Shown: positions 52,548 through 61,368 of the stretch, piece by piece
Numbering within the stretch: the first letter of the stretch is position 1
Layout of the letters: each line of letters begins with the position of its first letter
DNA from: Marinobacter panjinensis
Lineage (GTDB): Bacteria; Pseudomonadota; Gammaproteobacteria; Pseudomonadales; Oleiphilaceae
Assembly: GCF_005298175.1 (NCBI RefSeq)
Contig: NZ_SZYH01000003.1
Coordinates: 140,049 to 204,048 of the forward strand
Direction: 5' to 3'
Length of the DNA stretch: 64,000 nt
Translations under genes and position numbers: made by a program
Notes under the pieces: model-generated
What the model saw: the letters and a program-made list of their open reading frames with translations, nothing else
Told to the model about the DNA's origin: nothing
The model's database searches: none

Positions 52548-52979
52548 TTACAGGCCCTCCACGTTCAGGCCCATGCTACGGGCGGTTCCGGCAATGGTAC
52601 GTACCGCAGCATCCATATCAGCTGCAGTCAGATCCGGCTCCTTGGTTCTGGCGATTTCTTCCAGCTGGTCACGGGTAACCGTGCCGACTTTGTCGGTGTT
52701 CGGACGACCAGAACCACTCTTGATGCCGGCTGCTTTCTTGAGCAGCACCGGTGCAGGCGGAGTTTTGGTGATAAAGGTAAAGCTGCGATCACTGTATACG
52801 GTAATAACCGTAGGAATCGGCAGGCCCGGCTCCATATCCTGAGTCTGGGCGTTGAACGCCTTACAGAACTCCATGATGTTTACGCCGCGCTGACCCAGTG
52901 CAGGACCAACGGGGGGGCTCGGGTTGGCCTTGCCGGCAGCAACCTGAAGCTTGATATACGCGTCAATCTTCTTAGCCAT
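52548..52979 (-). CDS. rplK: 50S ribosomal protein L11
   Basis: This 143-residue protein begins MAKKIDAYIKLQVAAGKANP and has the proline-rich SPPVGPALGQRGVNIMEFCK and TPPAPVLLKKAAGIKSGSG. It binds the GTPase-associated region of 23S rRNA and takes part in RelA activation. I chose the ATG at 52979 (GGAG-type site upstream); the upstream frame overlaps the nusG-rplK terminator. Confidence 0.98.
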   Translation of the reverse strand: MAKKIDAYIKLQVAAGKANPSPPVGPALGQRGVNIMEFCKAFNAQTQDMEPGLPIPTVITVYSDRSFTFITKTPPAPVLLKKAAGIKSGSGRPNTDKVGTVTRDQLEEIARTKEPDLTAADMDAAVRTIAGTARSMGLNVEGL

Positions 52980-53046
52980 GATCTTTCTCCTGTGGGTGCG
53001 AACGCCTTTCGGCTCCCCTGTTTTTACAACTGCCAGTAGCAGACAC

Positions 53047-53079
53047 AAAAAGCCCGCGTCGCCATAGCGCGCGAGCTTT
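53047..53079 (-). terminator. Intrinsic terminator between nusG and rplK
   Basis: AAAGCCCGCG (53049-53058) pairs with CGCGAGCTTT (53070-53079), with one G-U pair in the transcript. On the minus strand the stem ends in TTTTTGTG. It lies 20 bases after the nusG stop and separates secE-nusG from the rplKAJL-rpoBC genes, probably as a partial terminator. Confidence 0.8.
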
Positions 53080-53098
53080 CAGCATGTAAGGCTGCCAA

Positions 53099-53632
53099 TC
53101 AGTCTTTTTCGACCTGCCCGAACTCCAGCTCTACCGGAGTTGAACGACCGAAAATCAACACAGCAACCTTGACCCGACTCTTGTCGTAGTCAACTTCTTC
53201 AACAACGCCATTGAAGTCTGCGAACGGACCTTCAGTGACGCGAACAATCTCACCGGGCTCAAACAGAGTCTTGGGCTTGGGCTGATCCACTCCACTCTCA
53301 ACACGACGGAGAATCGCCTCGGCCTCTTTTTCTGTAATCGGCGCCGGCTTGTCCTTGGTGCCGCCAATGAAACCAAGAACCCTGGGCGTATTCTTCACCA
53401 GGTGCCAGGTGGCGTCATCCATTTCCATCTGCACCAGAACGTATCCGGGATAAAACTTGCGCTCACTCTTGCGCTTTTTCCCGTCACGCATCTCGACGAC
53501 TTCTTCCGTCGGCACAAGAATCTCGCCGAACCTGTCTTCCATGCCTTCGAGAGCAATACGCTCCATAAGAGTGCGCATCACGTGCTTCTCAAAGCCGGAA
53601 TACGCATGAACGACGTACCAGCGCTTAGCCAT
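53099..53632 (-). CDS. nusG: Transcription termination/antitermination factor NusG
   Basis: This 177-residue factor begins MAKRWYVVHAYSGFEKHVMR, the NGN domain start, and has the KOW domain at about 123-177 (FEPGEIVRVTEGPFADFNGV, VAVLIFGRSTPVELEFGQV). NusG holds the RNA polymerase clamp, recruits Rho or S10, and couples to the ribosome. It starts 13 bases after secE. Confidence 0.98.
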   Translation of the reverse strand: MAKRWYVVHAYSGFEKHVMRTLMERIALEGMEDRFGEILVPTEEVVEMRDGKKRKSERKFYPGYVLVQMEMDDATWHLVKNTPRVLGFIGGTKDKPAPITEKEAEAILRRVESGVDQPKPKTLFEPGEIVRVTEGPFADFNGVVEEVDYDKSRVKVAVLIFGRSTPVELEFGQVEKD

Positions 53633-53645
53633 TGCACACTCCTGA

Positions 53646-54014
53646 TTACCCGATAACTCCGGAGACCAGCCAACTGATCAACGAATCCATACCCCACAGC
53701 ATCAACGCCACAACCAACACAAACACAACAACAATGGCTGTAGTCTGGATCAGCTCCGGCCTGGTGGGCCATACGACCTTCCGGATTTCAACCCTGGCTT
53801 CCTTGAGCAGGGTCGCAAAACGCCGACCACGCTCGGTTTGGAGCGCTACAAAAGCAGCGACCAGAGCAAGAGCTACGAGAGCCAGCACCCGATACAGCAG
53901 TGACTCGGCACTAAAATACTGATTACCAACGACACCGATGGCAATCAGAACAAACACAACCAGCCACTTTACTGCATCGAAGCCACTGGTCGAACGATCT
54001 GCTTTTGACTCCAT
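53646..54014 (-). CDS. secE: Preprotein translocase subunit SecE
   Basis: This 122-residue protein has three membrane segments (about 15-33, 39-58 and 92-115), as in enteric SecE, and the conserved amphipathic motif LLKEARVEIRKVVWPTRPEL before the last. I chose the ATG at 54014 (MESKADRSTSGFDAVKWL); the upstream frame runs into tRNA-Trp. It partners SecY (26888-28210). Confidence 0.97.
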   Translation of the reverse strand: MESKADRSTSGFDAVKWLVVFVLIAIGVVGNQYFSAESLLYRVLALVALALVAAFVALQTERGRRFATLLKEARVEIRKVVWPTRPELIQTTAIVVVFVLVVALMLWGMDSLISWLVSGVIG

Positions 54015-54047
54015 AGGAATCAGCTTATGTATCCGGATGTTAAAAAA

Positions 54048-54123
<76 letters not shown>

Positions 54124-54175
54124 GCACCGAAACAACTCAGCGCACTTACTTCAAGTTCTTACTCAAAAAGAGCAA

Positions 54176-55372
54176 TTACTCGATGATCTTTGAGACCACA
54201 CCGGCACCAACGGTACGGCCGCCTTCGCGAATCGCGAAGCGCAGGCCATCTTCCATGGCGATCGGGTTGATCAGGGTAACACTCATCTTGACGTTGTCAC
54301 CCGGCATTACCATCTCCACACCTTCCGGCAGCTCACAGGAACCTGTGACGTCGGTGGTACGGAAGTAGAACTGCGGACGATAGCCCTTGAAGAACGGCGT
54401 ATGACGACCACCTTCTTCCTTGCTCAGCACGTACACTTCGCATTCAAACTTGGTGTGCGGCTTGATGGTGCCCGGCTTACACAGAACCTGACCACGCTCA
54501 ACGTCGTCACGCTTGGTACCACGCAGCAGTACGCCCACGTTCTCACCAGCACGACCCTCGTCCAGCAGCTTACGGAACATCTCAACGCCGGTACAAACGG
54601 TCTTGACGGTATCCTTGATACCAACAATCTCGATCTCTTCACCAACCTTGATAACGCCACGCTCGACACGACCGGTCACAACCGTACCACGACCGGAGAT
54701 AGAGAAAACGTCCTCGATCGGCATCAGGAACGGCTGATCAATCGCACGCTCCGGATCCGGGATGTACTCGTCCAGGGCTTCTACCAGCTTCTTGACAGCG
54801 GTAGTACCCATTTCGTTATCGTCTTTGCCTTCCAGCGCCATCAGCGCGGAACCGGTCACGATCGGCGTGTCGTCGCCCGGGAAGTCGTAAGCGCTCAGCA
54901 GCTCGCGAACTTCCATCTCGACCAGCTCCAGCAGCTCCTCGTCATCGACCATGTCCGCCTTGTTCAGGAACACAACGATGAAAGGTACGCCTACCTGGCG
55001 GGACAGCAGGATGTGCTCGCGAGTCTGCGGCATGGGGCCGTCAGCTGCGGAACACACCAGAATAGCACCGTCCATCTGCGCCGCACCGGTGATCATGTTC
55101 TTCACATAGTCAGCGTGGCCCGGGCAGTCTACGTGGGCGTAGTGACGTGCCGGTGAATCATATTCAACGTGTGAAGTCGCGATAGTAATACCACGAGCCT
55201 TCTCTTCCGGCGCGTTATCGATAGAATCGAATGCACTTGCACTACCAGTACCCCACACTTCGTGACATACACGAGTCAGCGCGGCTGTCAGCGTGGTCTT
55301 GCCATGGTCTACGTGACCAATGGTACCCACGTTTACGTGTGGCTTATTACGCTCAAACTTTGCTTTAGACAT
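54176..55372 (-). CDS. tufB: Elongation factor Tu (copy B, tRNA-tufB operon)
   Basis: This 398-residue protein begins MSKAKFERNKPHVNVGTIGH and has the same GTPase motifs as tufA (P-loop GHVDHGKT at 19-26, NKADM). The protein differs from tufA only near the end (KIIE here, KILE there). I chose the ATG at 55372; the frame upstream is open but runs through tRNA genes. It is co-transcribed with four tRNAs upstream and tRNA-Trp downstream, so EF-Tu and tRNA are produced together. Confidence 0.98.
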   Translation of the reverse strand: MSKAKFERNKPHVNVGTIGHVDHGKTTLTAALTRVCHEVWGTGSASAFDSIDNAPEEKARGITIATSHVEYDSPARHYAHVDCPGHADYVKNMITGAAQMDGAILVCSAADGPMPQTREHILLSRQVGVPFIVVFLNKADMVDDEELLELVEMEVRELLSAYDFPGDDTPIVTGSALMALEGKDDNEMGTTAVKKLVEALDEYIPDPERAIDQPFLMPIEDVFSISGRGTVVTGRVERGVIKVGEEIEIVGIKDTVKTVCTGVEMFRKLLDEGRAGENVGVLLRGTKRDDVERGQVLCKPGTIKPHTKFECEVYVLSKEEGGRHTPFFKGYRPQFYFRTTDVTGSCELPEGVEMVMPGDNVKMSVTLINPIAMEDGLRFAIREGGRTVGAGVVSKIIE

Positions 55373-55422
55373 TCGACCTATCTCCCTAATCAACCAGACC
55401 GTGACGTTGACCGGACAAATAA

Positions 55423-55498
55423 TGGAGCTCATGACCGGAATTGAACCGGTGACCTCATCCTTACCAAGGATGTGCTCTACCGACTGAGCTACATGAGC
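55423..55498 (-). tRNA. thrT: tRNA-Thr (anticodon GGT)
   Basis: The minus strand gives 76 bases with acceptor GCTCATG paired to CATGAGC, anticodon loop CTTGGTA (GGT, reading ACC/ACU), T-loop GGTTCAATTCC and encoded CCA. It lies just before tufB. Confidence 0.97.
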
Positions 55499-55519
55499 GC
55501 TTTCAACACAACTACAAAT

Positions 55520-55594
<75 letters not shown>

Positions 55595-55605
55595 GAGCAA
55601 TTAAG

Positions 55606-55689
55606 TGGTGGAGGGGGCAGGATTCGAACCTGCGAAGCTTTCGCGTCAGATTTACAGTCTGATCCCTTTGGCCACTCGGGAACCCCTCC
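55606..55689 (-). tRNA. tyrU: tRNA-Tyr (anticodon GTA)
   Basis: The minus strand gives 84 bases with acceptor GGAGGGG, anticodon loop CTGTAAA (GTA), a long variable arm (CGCGAAAGCTTCG region) as expected for a class II tRNA, and encoded CCA. Confidence 0.97.
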
Positions 55690-55733
55690 GAGTCAGTCTC
55701 GCCAACGGCGAACCTGATTAAAACTAAAAAAAG

Positions 55734-55809
55734 TGGAGCTGGCGGACGGAATCGAACCCCCGACCTGCTGATTACAAGTCAGCTGCTCTACCAACTGAGC
55801 TACGCCAGC
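55734..55809 (-). tRNA. thrU: tRNA-Thr (anticodon TGT)
   Basis: The minus strand gives 76 bases with acceptor GCTGGCG paired to CGCCAGC, anticodon loop CTTGTAA (TGT, reading ACA), T-loop GGTTCGATTCC and encoded CCA. It is the first gene of the tRNA-tufB operon. Confidence 0.97.
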
Positions 55810-55837
55810 TCACATTCGCCTCTTCAGCGAGGGCGGT

Positions 55838-55866
55838 ATACTACGGATTTTCAGGGTCTGTTGCAA
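55838..55866 (-). promoter_or_regulatory. tRNA-tufB operon promoter
   Basis: Read on the minus strand: -35 TTGCAA (55861-55866), 17 bases, -10 TAGTAT (55838-55843), then a GC-rich discriminator (CGCCCTCGC) typical of stringently controlled stable-RNA promoters. It overlaps the last codons of the SPOR gene upstream. An alternative -10, TATACC, three bases further on would need a 20-base spacer. Confidence 0.65.
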
Positions 55867-56593
55867 CACCTTCGCAGCGCCTGATTTCGACGAGGTCGAA
55901 ATTGTTTGCATAATCCGATTCTGCCGCCTTGACCGCGCCGGAATCCGGCATCAGTTCGTCCTCAAAAACGAGCGCGTAGCTTATCTGATTTCGGGGGAAG
56001 TTGGCCAGTATTGCATTGAGATTCTGACGTTTTTTTTCTTCCAGGACCATTTCAGCCGCCTGCCTGGACTCGAACAGGCCCAGCGATATGGCGTTTTTGT
56101 TTTCTCCCCGCCTGACAAGGTAGGAATCAATGCCCCGGCGCTGAAGATCACTGAACAATGCCAGCGCCCTGTCGTCCGGCTGCGGGGGAATGATAACCCA
56201 GTGTAACGGCGACAATTCCCGCTCTTCCTGCCGGACTTCGTGGGCCAGGCCGGGGCTGCCGAGAGACAGGTAGGCGGCGCGTGCTGCCTCAGCGGACTCG
56301 AACCAGCCCAGACGAATGCAATAGGTCTGCGGCACAGGCTCGCTCGCCACCACCAAAGGCTCAACGGGGTCAACGGGGTTAACGGGATGAATTTCACCTA
56401 ACCGCGATTGCGATGATAACGGCTGCTCAAGCGACTGTTCCTCCAGATCCCCGGAAGCATCAGCCTTCAGGTCAGCGACCCGGGGCAGGCTCTGTTGTTC
56501 CAATACCATGGCGACTCGACCCGGAACGAAACTATCCCCGTAGAACCAGAGCGCAAGGTTGACCAATAACAGAACAAAGGCAAGCCACTTCAT
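55841..56593 (-). CDS. SPOR-domain inner-membrane protein
   Basis: This 250-residue protein has one N-terminal membrane segment (about 2-20, KWLAFVLLLVNLALWFYG), a disordered linker rich in Pro, Val and Glu (NPVDPVEPLVVASEPVP), and a C-terminal region (about 95-215) with SPOR-type features (YCIRLGWFESAEAARAAYL, ISLGLFESRQAAEMVLEEK). SPOR domains bind septal peptidoglycan stripped of stem peptides, so a division-site role is possible. I chose the ATG at 56593, which overlaps the coaX stop (ATGA). Pseudomonas has a similar gene in the same place between coaX and the tRNAs. Confidence 0.8.
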   Translation of the reverse strand: MKWLAFVLLLVNLALWFYGDSFVPGRVAMVLEQQSLPRVADLKADASGDLEEQSLEQPLSSQSRLGEIHPVNPVDPVEPLVVASEPVPQTYCIRLGWFESAEAARAAYLSLGSPGLAHEVRQEERELSPLHWVIIPPQPDDRALALFSDLQRRGIDSYLVRRGENKNAISLGLFESRQAAEMVLEEKKRQNLNAILANFPRNQISYALVFEDELMPDSGAVKAAESDYANNFDLVEIRRCEGVATDPENP

Positions 56594-57327
56594 TCCGGCT
56601 CCCACCCCCCGTCAACGGCTGCAAGCCCGTTCAATACCAGATAGGGATCATGAATAGCGGAGAGCCCCGCGCCGATCAGGCCCGAAGCATCACCACCGGT
56701 AACCAGAACCCGATCCAGCCCGAAATGGCTGACATCCTTATGTAATCGCGCGACCATTCCTTCCCGGAGCCACGCCAAGCCATGCTGGACGCACTCGGTC
56801 GTGGAAACGCCAGGACTGCCCTGCTCCGCATCCAGACTGTCGAACCCTATCCTGGCAGCGTCCTGCTTGAGCGAGCGCAGCATCATCTGCTTGCCCGGCA
56901 AGATATATCCGCCCAGGTGAGCGCCGGACCTGGCGACATAATCAACAGTAATGGCGCTGCCTGCGTCTACAACCGCAAAACTACCGTCACCTGTCGCCTG
57001 CCAGCCGCCGCACATGGCATGCCAGCGGTCGGCGCCCATTCTGGTTGCATCGCTATAGGCATTAATCAGCTTTCCGCGACGGTTTTCCGCCCAGTGAAAG
57101 ATAACGGGTGCTTTGCATGCAGCTTCAAGCCTGGCCTGCAGGTGCTGACGTCGGTCTTCCGAAATTACGGTCGATATGGCAATACGCTCAATAGCGTCAG
57201 CCCAGGGTGCCCAATCCTTAAAGCCCACGTCCTCGTCCAGACTTGCAAAACCCTTTTCCAGCACATCTCCGCGAGCGCGCAGCTGCCATTTTATACGGGT
57301 GTTCCCGGCATCTATCAGCAGCTTCAT
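56590..57327 (-). CDS. coaX: Type III pantothenate kinase CoaX
   Basis: This 245-residue kinase has the ASKHA-fold motifs DAGNTRIKW (residues 6-14), GADRWHAMCGGW, VVDAGSAITVDYV (the second phosphate-binding loop with the catalytic Asp) and GGYILPG. It phosphorylates pantothenate in the first step of coenzyme A synthesis and is not inhibited by CoA. Both its ends overlap neighbours (birA and the SPOR gene), so the three form one translational unit. Confidence 0.95.
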   Translation of the reverse strand: MKLLIDAGNTRIKWQLRARGDVLEKGFASLDEDVGFKDWAPWADAIERIAISTVISEDRRQHLQARLEAACKAPVIFHWAENRRGKLINAYSDATRMGADRWHAMCGGWQATGDGSFAVVDAGSAITVDYVARSGAHLGGYILPGKQMMLRSLKQDAARIGFDSLDAEQGSPGVSTTECVQHGLAWLREGMVARLHKDVSHFGLDRVLVTGGDASGLIGAGLSAIHDPYLVLNGLAAVDGGWEPE

Positions 57328-58292
57328 GACTGCACCCGCAGGCTTATCTCACCGGCACGAACCTTTACCAGCTCTTTACCCTCGGCGATCAGGTAGTTGC
57401 CGGAGTCGTCTATACCGCGGCCGATTCCGGAAAGCTCACCCTGGGTGGCCACCAGTGGCTTTCCGGCGAAGATGTCACGGCTCTGCCAGCGCTCCCGGAA
57501 CCCGCCGAAGCCTCGCTCCGCAAACTCATCCACGGCTCCCAGAACCGAATTGATGACCGATGCCGCAAGTTCGTTCCGGCACCAGCGGTGTTCAGGCATA
57601 GCCCGGGCCAGGCTGCTCCAAGCCTGGTCGACATCTACAGCGTCAGTCATGTGTACATTCATGCCAATACCGGCCACCACCTTCACGACACCCTCCTCGA
57701 GCTCTCCCTGAAGTTCAACCAGGATACCGGAGAGCTTGCTGCCTCCAACGAAAATGTCATTGGGCCATTTCAGCCCCACACCAGCCACTCCCTGATGCTC
57801 GAGCGCTTCAGCCACAGCGACACCCAACACCAGGCTCAACCCGTCGAGCATGGCAAAGCTGCCCCGAAAGGTAAGCCCCAGGCTAAGGTAGAGGTTCTGA
57901 CCCCGGGGGCTTTGCCATGGCCGGCCACGCCTGCCACGGCCGGCGGTCTGACAATCCGCAATACAAACGGGAATGCGGCCGGTGGAGGGGTCCTGGCGCC
58001 GGCGCACGATTTCGGCATTGGTCGAGTCCACCTCGTCCAGAACCATCAGCTCAATGGCAGAACGATGTGGCACGCCAAGACCTTGCAGGATATGGCTCTG
58101 ATCGAGCAGGTCCATATCCGTCAGCAGACGATAGCCTTTGCCGCGGATAGTTTCTATTCGGATACCTTCGTCCATGGCGCGACGGATCTGCTTCCAGATC
58201 GCCGTGCGGCTGATGCCAAGACTGGCGGCAAGTGACTCACCGGAATGAACCTGCCCGTCTGCCAGGAGGCCGAGGAGTGCTCTGGATTTCAT
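57324..58292 (-). CDS. birA: Bifunctional biotin ligase and biotin operon repressor BirA
   Basis: This 322-residue protein has an N-terminal winged helix (about 5-60; ESLAASLGISRTAIWKQIRR, GKGYRLL), the catalytic core with GRGRRGRPWQSPRGQNLYLS and the conserved KWPNDI (GLKWPNDIFVGGSKLSGILV), and a small C-terminal SH3-like domain. It makes biotinyl-AMP and attaches biotin to AccB; with the helix-turn-helix it should also repress biotin genes. The stop overlaps the coaX start. Confidence 0.96.
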   Translation of the reverse strand: MKSRALLGLLADGQVHSGESLAASLGISRTAIWKQIRRAMDEGIRIETIRGKGYRLLTDMDLLDQSHILQGLGVPHRSAIELMVLDEVDSTNAEIVRRRQDPSTGRIPVCIADCQTAGRGRRGRPWQSPRGQNLYLSLGLTFRGSFAMLDGLSLVLGVAVAEALEHQGVAGVGLKWPNDIFVGGSKLSGILVELQGELEEGVVKVVAGIGMNVHMTDAVDVDQAWSSLARAMPEHRWCRNELAASVINSVLGAVDEFAERGFGGFRERWQSRDIFAGKPLVATQGELSGIGRGIDDSGNYLIAEGKELVKVRAGEISLRVQS

Positions 58293-58409
58293 GAAGGCAT
58301 GCCCGCTTGATTGAAAGGATCAGGGCGGGATTAAACAACACGTAGAACCAAAAGACAAAGGACGGGACCAAAGCGGTATCGCAATTTCTGAAGATTGTCC
58401 CACTGGCAC

Positions 58410-60809
58410 TCAGGGTATTGGGGTTGCCGTCAGGTTGGCCTCGATATCGAAGTTCTGCATTTTTACACCGTACACAGCGGTTTGGGGTCCGCCGGTTGGG
58501 TGTACCAGGTCAATGTTATTAATGGAGAGCTCCTTGAACCGGCTTCTGGCCTGAACTGCAAATCCCAGCGGCCGGTTTTCCAGTTCTGTTGCAGTGGGAG
58601 ACGAGACGTAGCGATATCCGGCCGCGGCCGCAGCATCCATGATCTTTTCGTCTCCCCTCGCGCCGGTTACCCCCAGAGCGTCCGCACCATCCGTCTTTTT
58701 GACCACTTTCGTCTGGTAAACGTCCACGGAAAGATCCGTGCGCATACCGAAGGCATTGTCGTCTACACCATCGCCGTCGAAGTCGCCACCATCGCTGGTA
58801 TGGATATCATTGAGCACCAGCCTGGTGCCGGTGTTGTTGATCGGGCTCCCGCTGGAATCAGTCTGGCGATTGGTTTCCCAGGTAAAGGCGTTCTTGCGGG
58901 TGTCACTCACGGCCCTGGCAAATATCTGTTTCAGCCGGATGGTGATCCCTTCTTCCCCCCGGGCTTCCCAGAGGCCGCCCGAGGCGGTGCAATCCGCCGG
59001 GGTAGAACCGGAGCCTCCGGCACAGACATCACCAGCGCCACCAGGCACAATAGTCATACTGCTTCCGGTTTCGTACTTCTGCAGGACAAAGCGGCCGAAA
59101 CTTGCCCCCGTGGCCTTGTCGCCAACGCGGAGGTTACCCACATCCATCATGCTCCAGGCTTCGCCCTTGATGATGTCCAGACCTTCATCGGTGACATCTA
59201 TGGTCATGTCGCGGACATGAGAGTCATAGCTTAGATCGCTGATCCACAGGCCTTTCTGGGAAATTTCTCCCTCACCTTCGTCATAAGGCGCGGCAATGAT
59301 GGCGGCCTGACCGTTACGTATGTGGATATCCGAGTTGATGGTCAGGCCTTCACCACTGGCGCCACCGGCACCCAGCGTCACCTGGCCATCCATTTCGAAT
59401 TCATAGGCGGGGTAAAAGCCCAGCGCCAGAAGCAGCTCGGTACCACCCTGCAGCGGTGCGTCGTCACCGCCTACCCGCAAGCCATTGATACGGTAACCGG
59501 CGTTTACATCCTCAAATCCAATCCTGAGACCATCATAGAAATGAGTGCCATTTATTTCTCCATCCCGGGTGACATTCACCGTCACATCACCTTGCCCCCA
59601 TGACTGCAGGCCACTGAAGATAACCCGGTTTCCGTCCTCCGTGTAACTCAGATCAGCCAACTGCAGGCTCCATTCGGCGGACAACCTGAGCCCCTGCGGG
59701 CCGGCATCAGGATGCCCTCCGCCCTGCACGTATACGGCATTGGTATAGCTGCGACCGTTATACGTGTGATCCCGCAGCATGAAACTGACATTGACCTCGC
59801 CGAGGCTCTTGCCCCCTCCCCCCATCTCGATGCGGCCAATATTGAACTCCCCGTCCAGCGACCCCAGCGTTAGCCCCAGCGCATTACGGCCGAACCGGTC
59901 CGTGGTGACATCCATCCGCAGGTCATTGACGTTGTAATGGCCGGTAATATCCCTGAACGCAAGCATGTTGCTGTCGTCGTGATATATAAAAGAAGCGCTG
60001 TTAATCGTGGCCTGGTTGTCCAGGCGAAAACCCTCCCCGTCCCGACCGCCGGCAGTAATGCCCGTTTTCGAGGACAGGTCAAAGGTCCCGCTAAGCCCCC
60101 CGTAGCTGGGCAGTGCCTGTCCGGTGGCGACATCAAAGCTGTTGCCATGATTCACAGGATTACCGCTGTAGCGGATTGCCCCCACATCATAGGAACCCGT
60201 AATGCGTGGCGCATTGAATTCCAGCGTGTTACCAACAACATCCAGGGTGATGCCAAACGCCTCCACATCCAGAGTGACATCGTCGAGAAAGACTTCGTTG
60301 CCATTGGTACGATAGCCAAGGCGGGCACCAGTCATGGTGTAGGCCGTGTCGAACGTATAACCTGAAGATCCGTATGCCCCACCCGGACTGATGCGAAGAC
60401 TGCCCTGCAGGCTGTGGTCAAAGAACACGCCGCCCATCCCGATACCCGGTGCGCCAGCCAGGCGGATATCGCCGAACTCGATGCGACGGTCTTCAACCAG
60501 GTAGTTGAGATTGAGCGCAGCGTCTTCCGTAATATCCACCCTGATAACATGAGCAGCCGATTCCCCCGGTCGGCTGGCGGAGCCGACACGAAAATCCTCC
60601 AGGTAGATGCCGTTACCATCATCAAAGTACGACAATCGATCTGCGGTCATGCCCAGCTCCATCTCCAGGGTTATACCGCTCTGGCCACTGATATCAGCCA
60701 GTTCGTCGTCGTCAAGGCTCTGCATGTCGGCAATCACGGGGGCTGACAGTGTCATAATGAGGAGCCAGCTAACCTCCGATCTGAAAGACTGCTTTGTAAT
60801 ACCGGGCAT
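58410..60809 (-). CDS. DUF6160-like secreted repeat protein, unknown function (fourth gene of operon)
   Basis: This 799-residue protein has a signal peptide to about residue 29 (ending PVIA), then the box LDDDELADISGQSGITLEME, as in the other three genes here. Most of the rest is beta-rich with a recurring motif L-x-Y-x-D-x-x-N-x-h-x-h-x-D/G, for example RLSYFDDGNGIYLEDF, RLGYRTNGNEVFLDDV, SFIYHDDSNMLAFRDI and DLSYTEDGNRVIFSGL. A Cys pair (CAGGSGSTPADC) lies in the C-terminal third. I chose the ATG at 60809 with GGGAGAGG upstream, 10 bases after the previous gene. DUF6160 membership is from memory of the box. Function not known; I suspect a surface or pilus-associated protein. Confidence 0.75.
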   Translation of the reverse strand: MPGITKQSFRSEVSWLLIMTLSAPVIADMQSLDDDELADISGQSGITLEMELGMTADRLSYFDDGNGIYLEDFRVGSASRPGESAAHVIRVDITEDAALNLNYLVEDRRIEFGDIRLAGAPGIGMGGVFFDHSLQGSLRISPGGAYGSSGYTFDTAYTMTGARLGYRTNGNEVFLDDVTLDVEAFGITLDVVGNTLEFNAPRITGSYDVGAIRYSGNPVNHGNSFDVATGQALPSYGGLSGTFDLSSKTGITAGGRDGEGFRLDNQATINSASFIYHDDSNMLAFRDITGHYNVNDLRMDVTTDRFGRNALGLTLGSLDGEFNIGRIEMGGGGKSLGEVNVSFMLRDHTYNGRSYTNAVYVQGGGHPDAGPQGLRLSAEWSLQLADLSYTEDGNRVIFSGLQSWGQGDVTVNVTRDGEINGTHFYDGLRIGFEDVNAGYRINGLRVGGDDAPLQGGTELLLALGFYPAYEFEMDGQVTLGAGGASGEGLTINSDIHIRNGQAAIIAAPYDEGEGEISQKGLWISDLSYDSHVRDMTIDVTDEGLDIIKGEAWSMMDVGNLRVGDKATGASFGRFVLQKYETGSSMTIVPGGAGDVCAGGSGSTPADCTASGGLWEARGEEGITIRLKQIFARAVSDTRKNAFTWETNRQTDSSGSPINNTGTRLVLNDIHTSDGGDFDGDGVDDNAFGMRTDLSVDVYQTKVVKKTDGADALGVTGARGDEKIMDAAAAAGYRYVSSPTATELENRPLGFAVQARSRFKELSINNIDLVHPTGGPQTAVYGVKMQNFDIEANLTATPIP

Positions 60810-60819
60810 ATCCCTCTCC

Positions 60820-61368
60820 CTATGGATTACCTGTGGGGAAAACCAGCAGGTTTCCCTCCATGATGACTTCACCCTGCATTTCCACCGCAAGAATGTCCGT
60901 TTGCCGGAAGCCCGGATCCGTCGGCCGGGGCATATTGCTGCCAGCAATCTTGAAACGGACATCGTTGTAACGGACGATATCCGGTAAACCGATCTCCATC
61001 ACATCGCGATTGAACAGCTCACCATCACCACCGAACCCGGAGTCAATAGAGCGAACTCTCAGCGTCAGCCCTTCAAAGGCAAAATTGCCCCGTATTTCAT
61101 CCAGTACCATCCAGCCGCCGTCTGCCTTCAGGCGATAGGCCAGCCTGGCACCGCACTTCTTGTCCGGGTTGTCACAGCGGCCGAAATAGCTGTTCTCGAT
61201 CGGCCCGCCCATTTCGTTGATGCTGATGTCGCCGGACAGGTAAATACCGCCCTGACCGGAGACTTCGGCCAGGTCCTGGTCATCCAGGCGATCAAGTTCG
61301 GCAGCAGCCTGTTTTGCACCGAAAATGGCTATCACGACAAATGCAGCCTGACAGTATTGTTTATTCAT
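60820..61368 (-). CDS. DUF6160-like secreted protein, unknown function (third gene of operon)
   Basis: This 182-residue protein has a signal peptide (about 1-23, ending KQAAA) and then ELDRLDDQDLAEVSGQGGIY. It shares one copy of the repeat motif (RLAYRLKADGGWMVLDEI) with the large downstream gene, and it has a Cys pair (CDNPDKKC). The start overlaps the upstream stop by four bases (ATGA). It is the smallest family member here and may be a minor subunit or regulator. Function unknown. Confidence 0.72.
   Translation of the reverse strand: MNKQYCQAAFVVIAIFGAKQAAAELDRLDDQDLAEVSGQGGIYLSGDISINEMGGPIENSYFGRCDNPDKKCGARLAYRLKADGGWMVLDEIRGNFAFEGLTLRVRSIDSGFGGDGELFNRDVMEIGLPDIVRYNDVRFKIAGSNMPRPTDPGFRQTDILAVEMQGEVIMEGNLLVFPTGNP

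Noticed and set aside
54401..55156. Plus-strand open frame antisense to tufB, with an identical copy at 37809-38564 antisense to tufA
   Set aside because: The identity of the two frames follows from the identity of the tuf genes and is not evidence for a gene.
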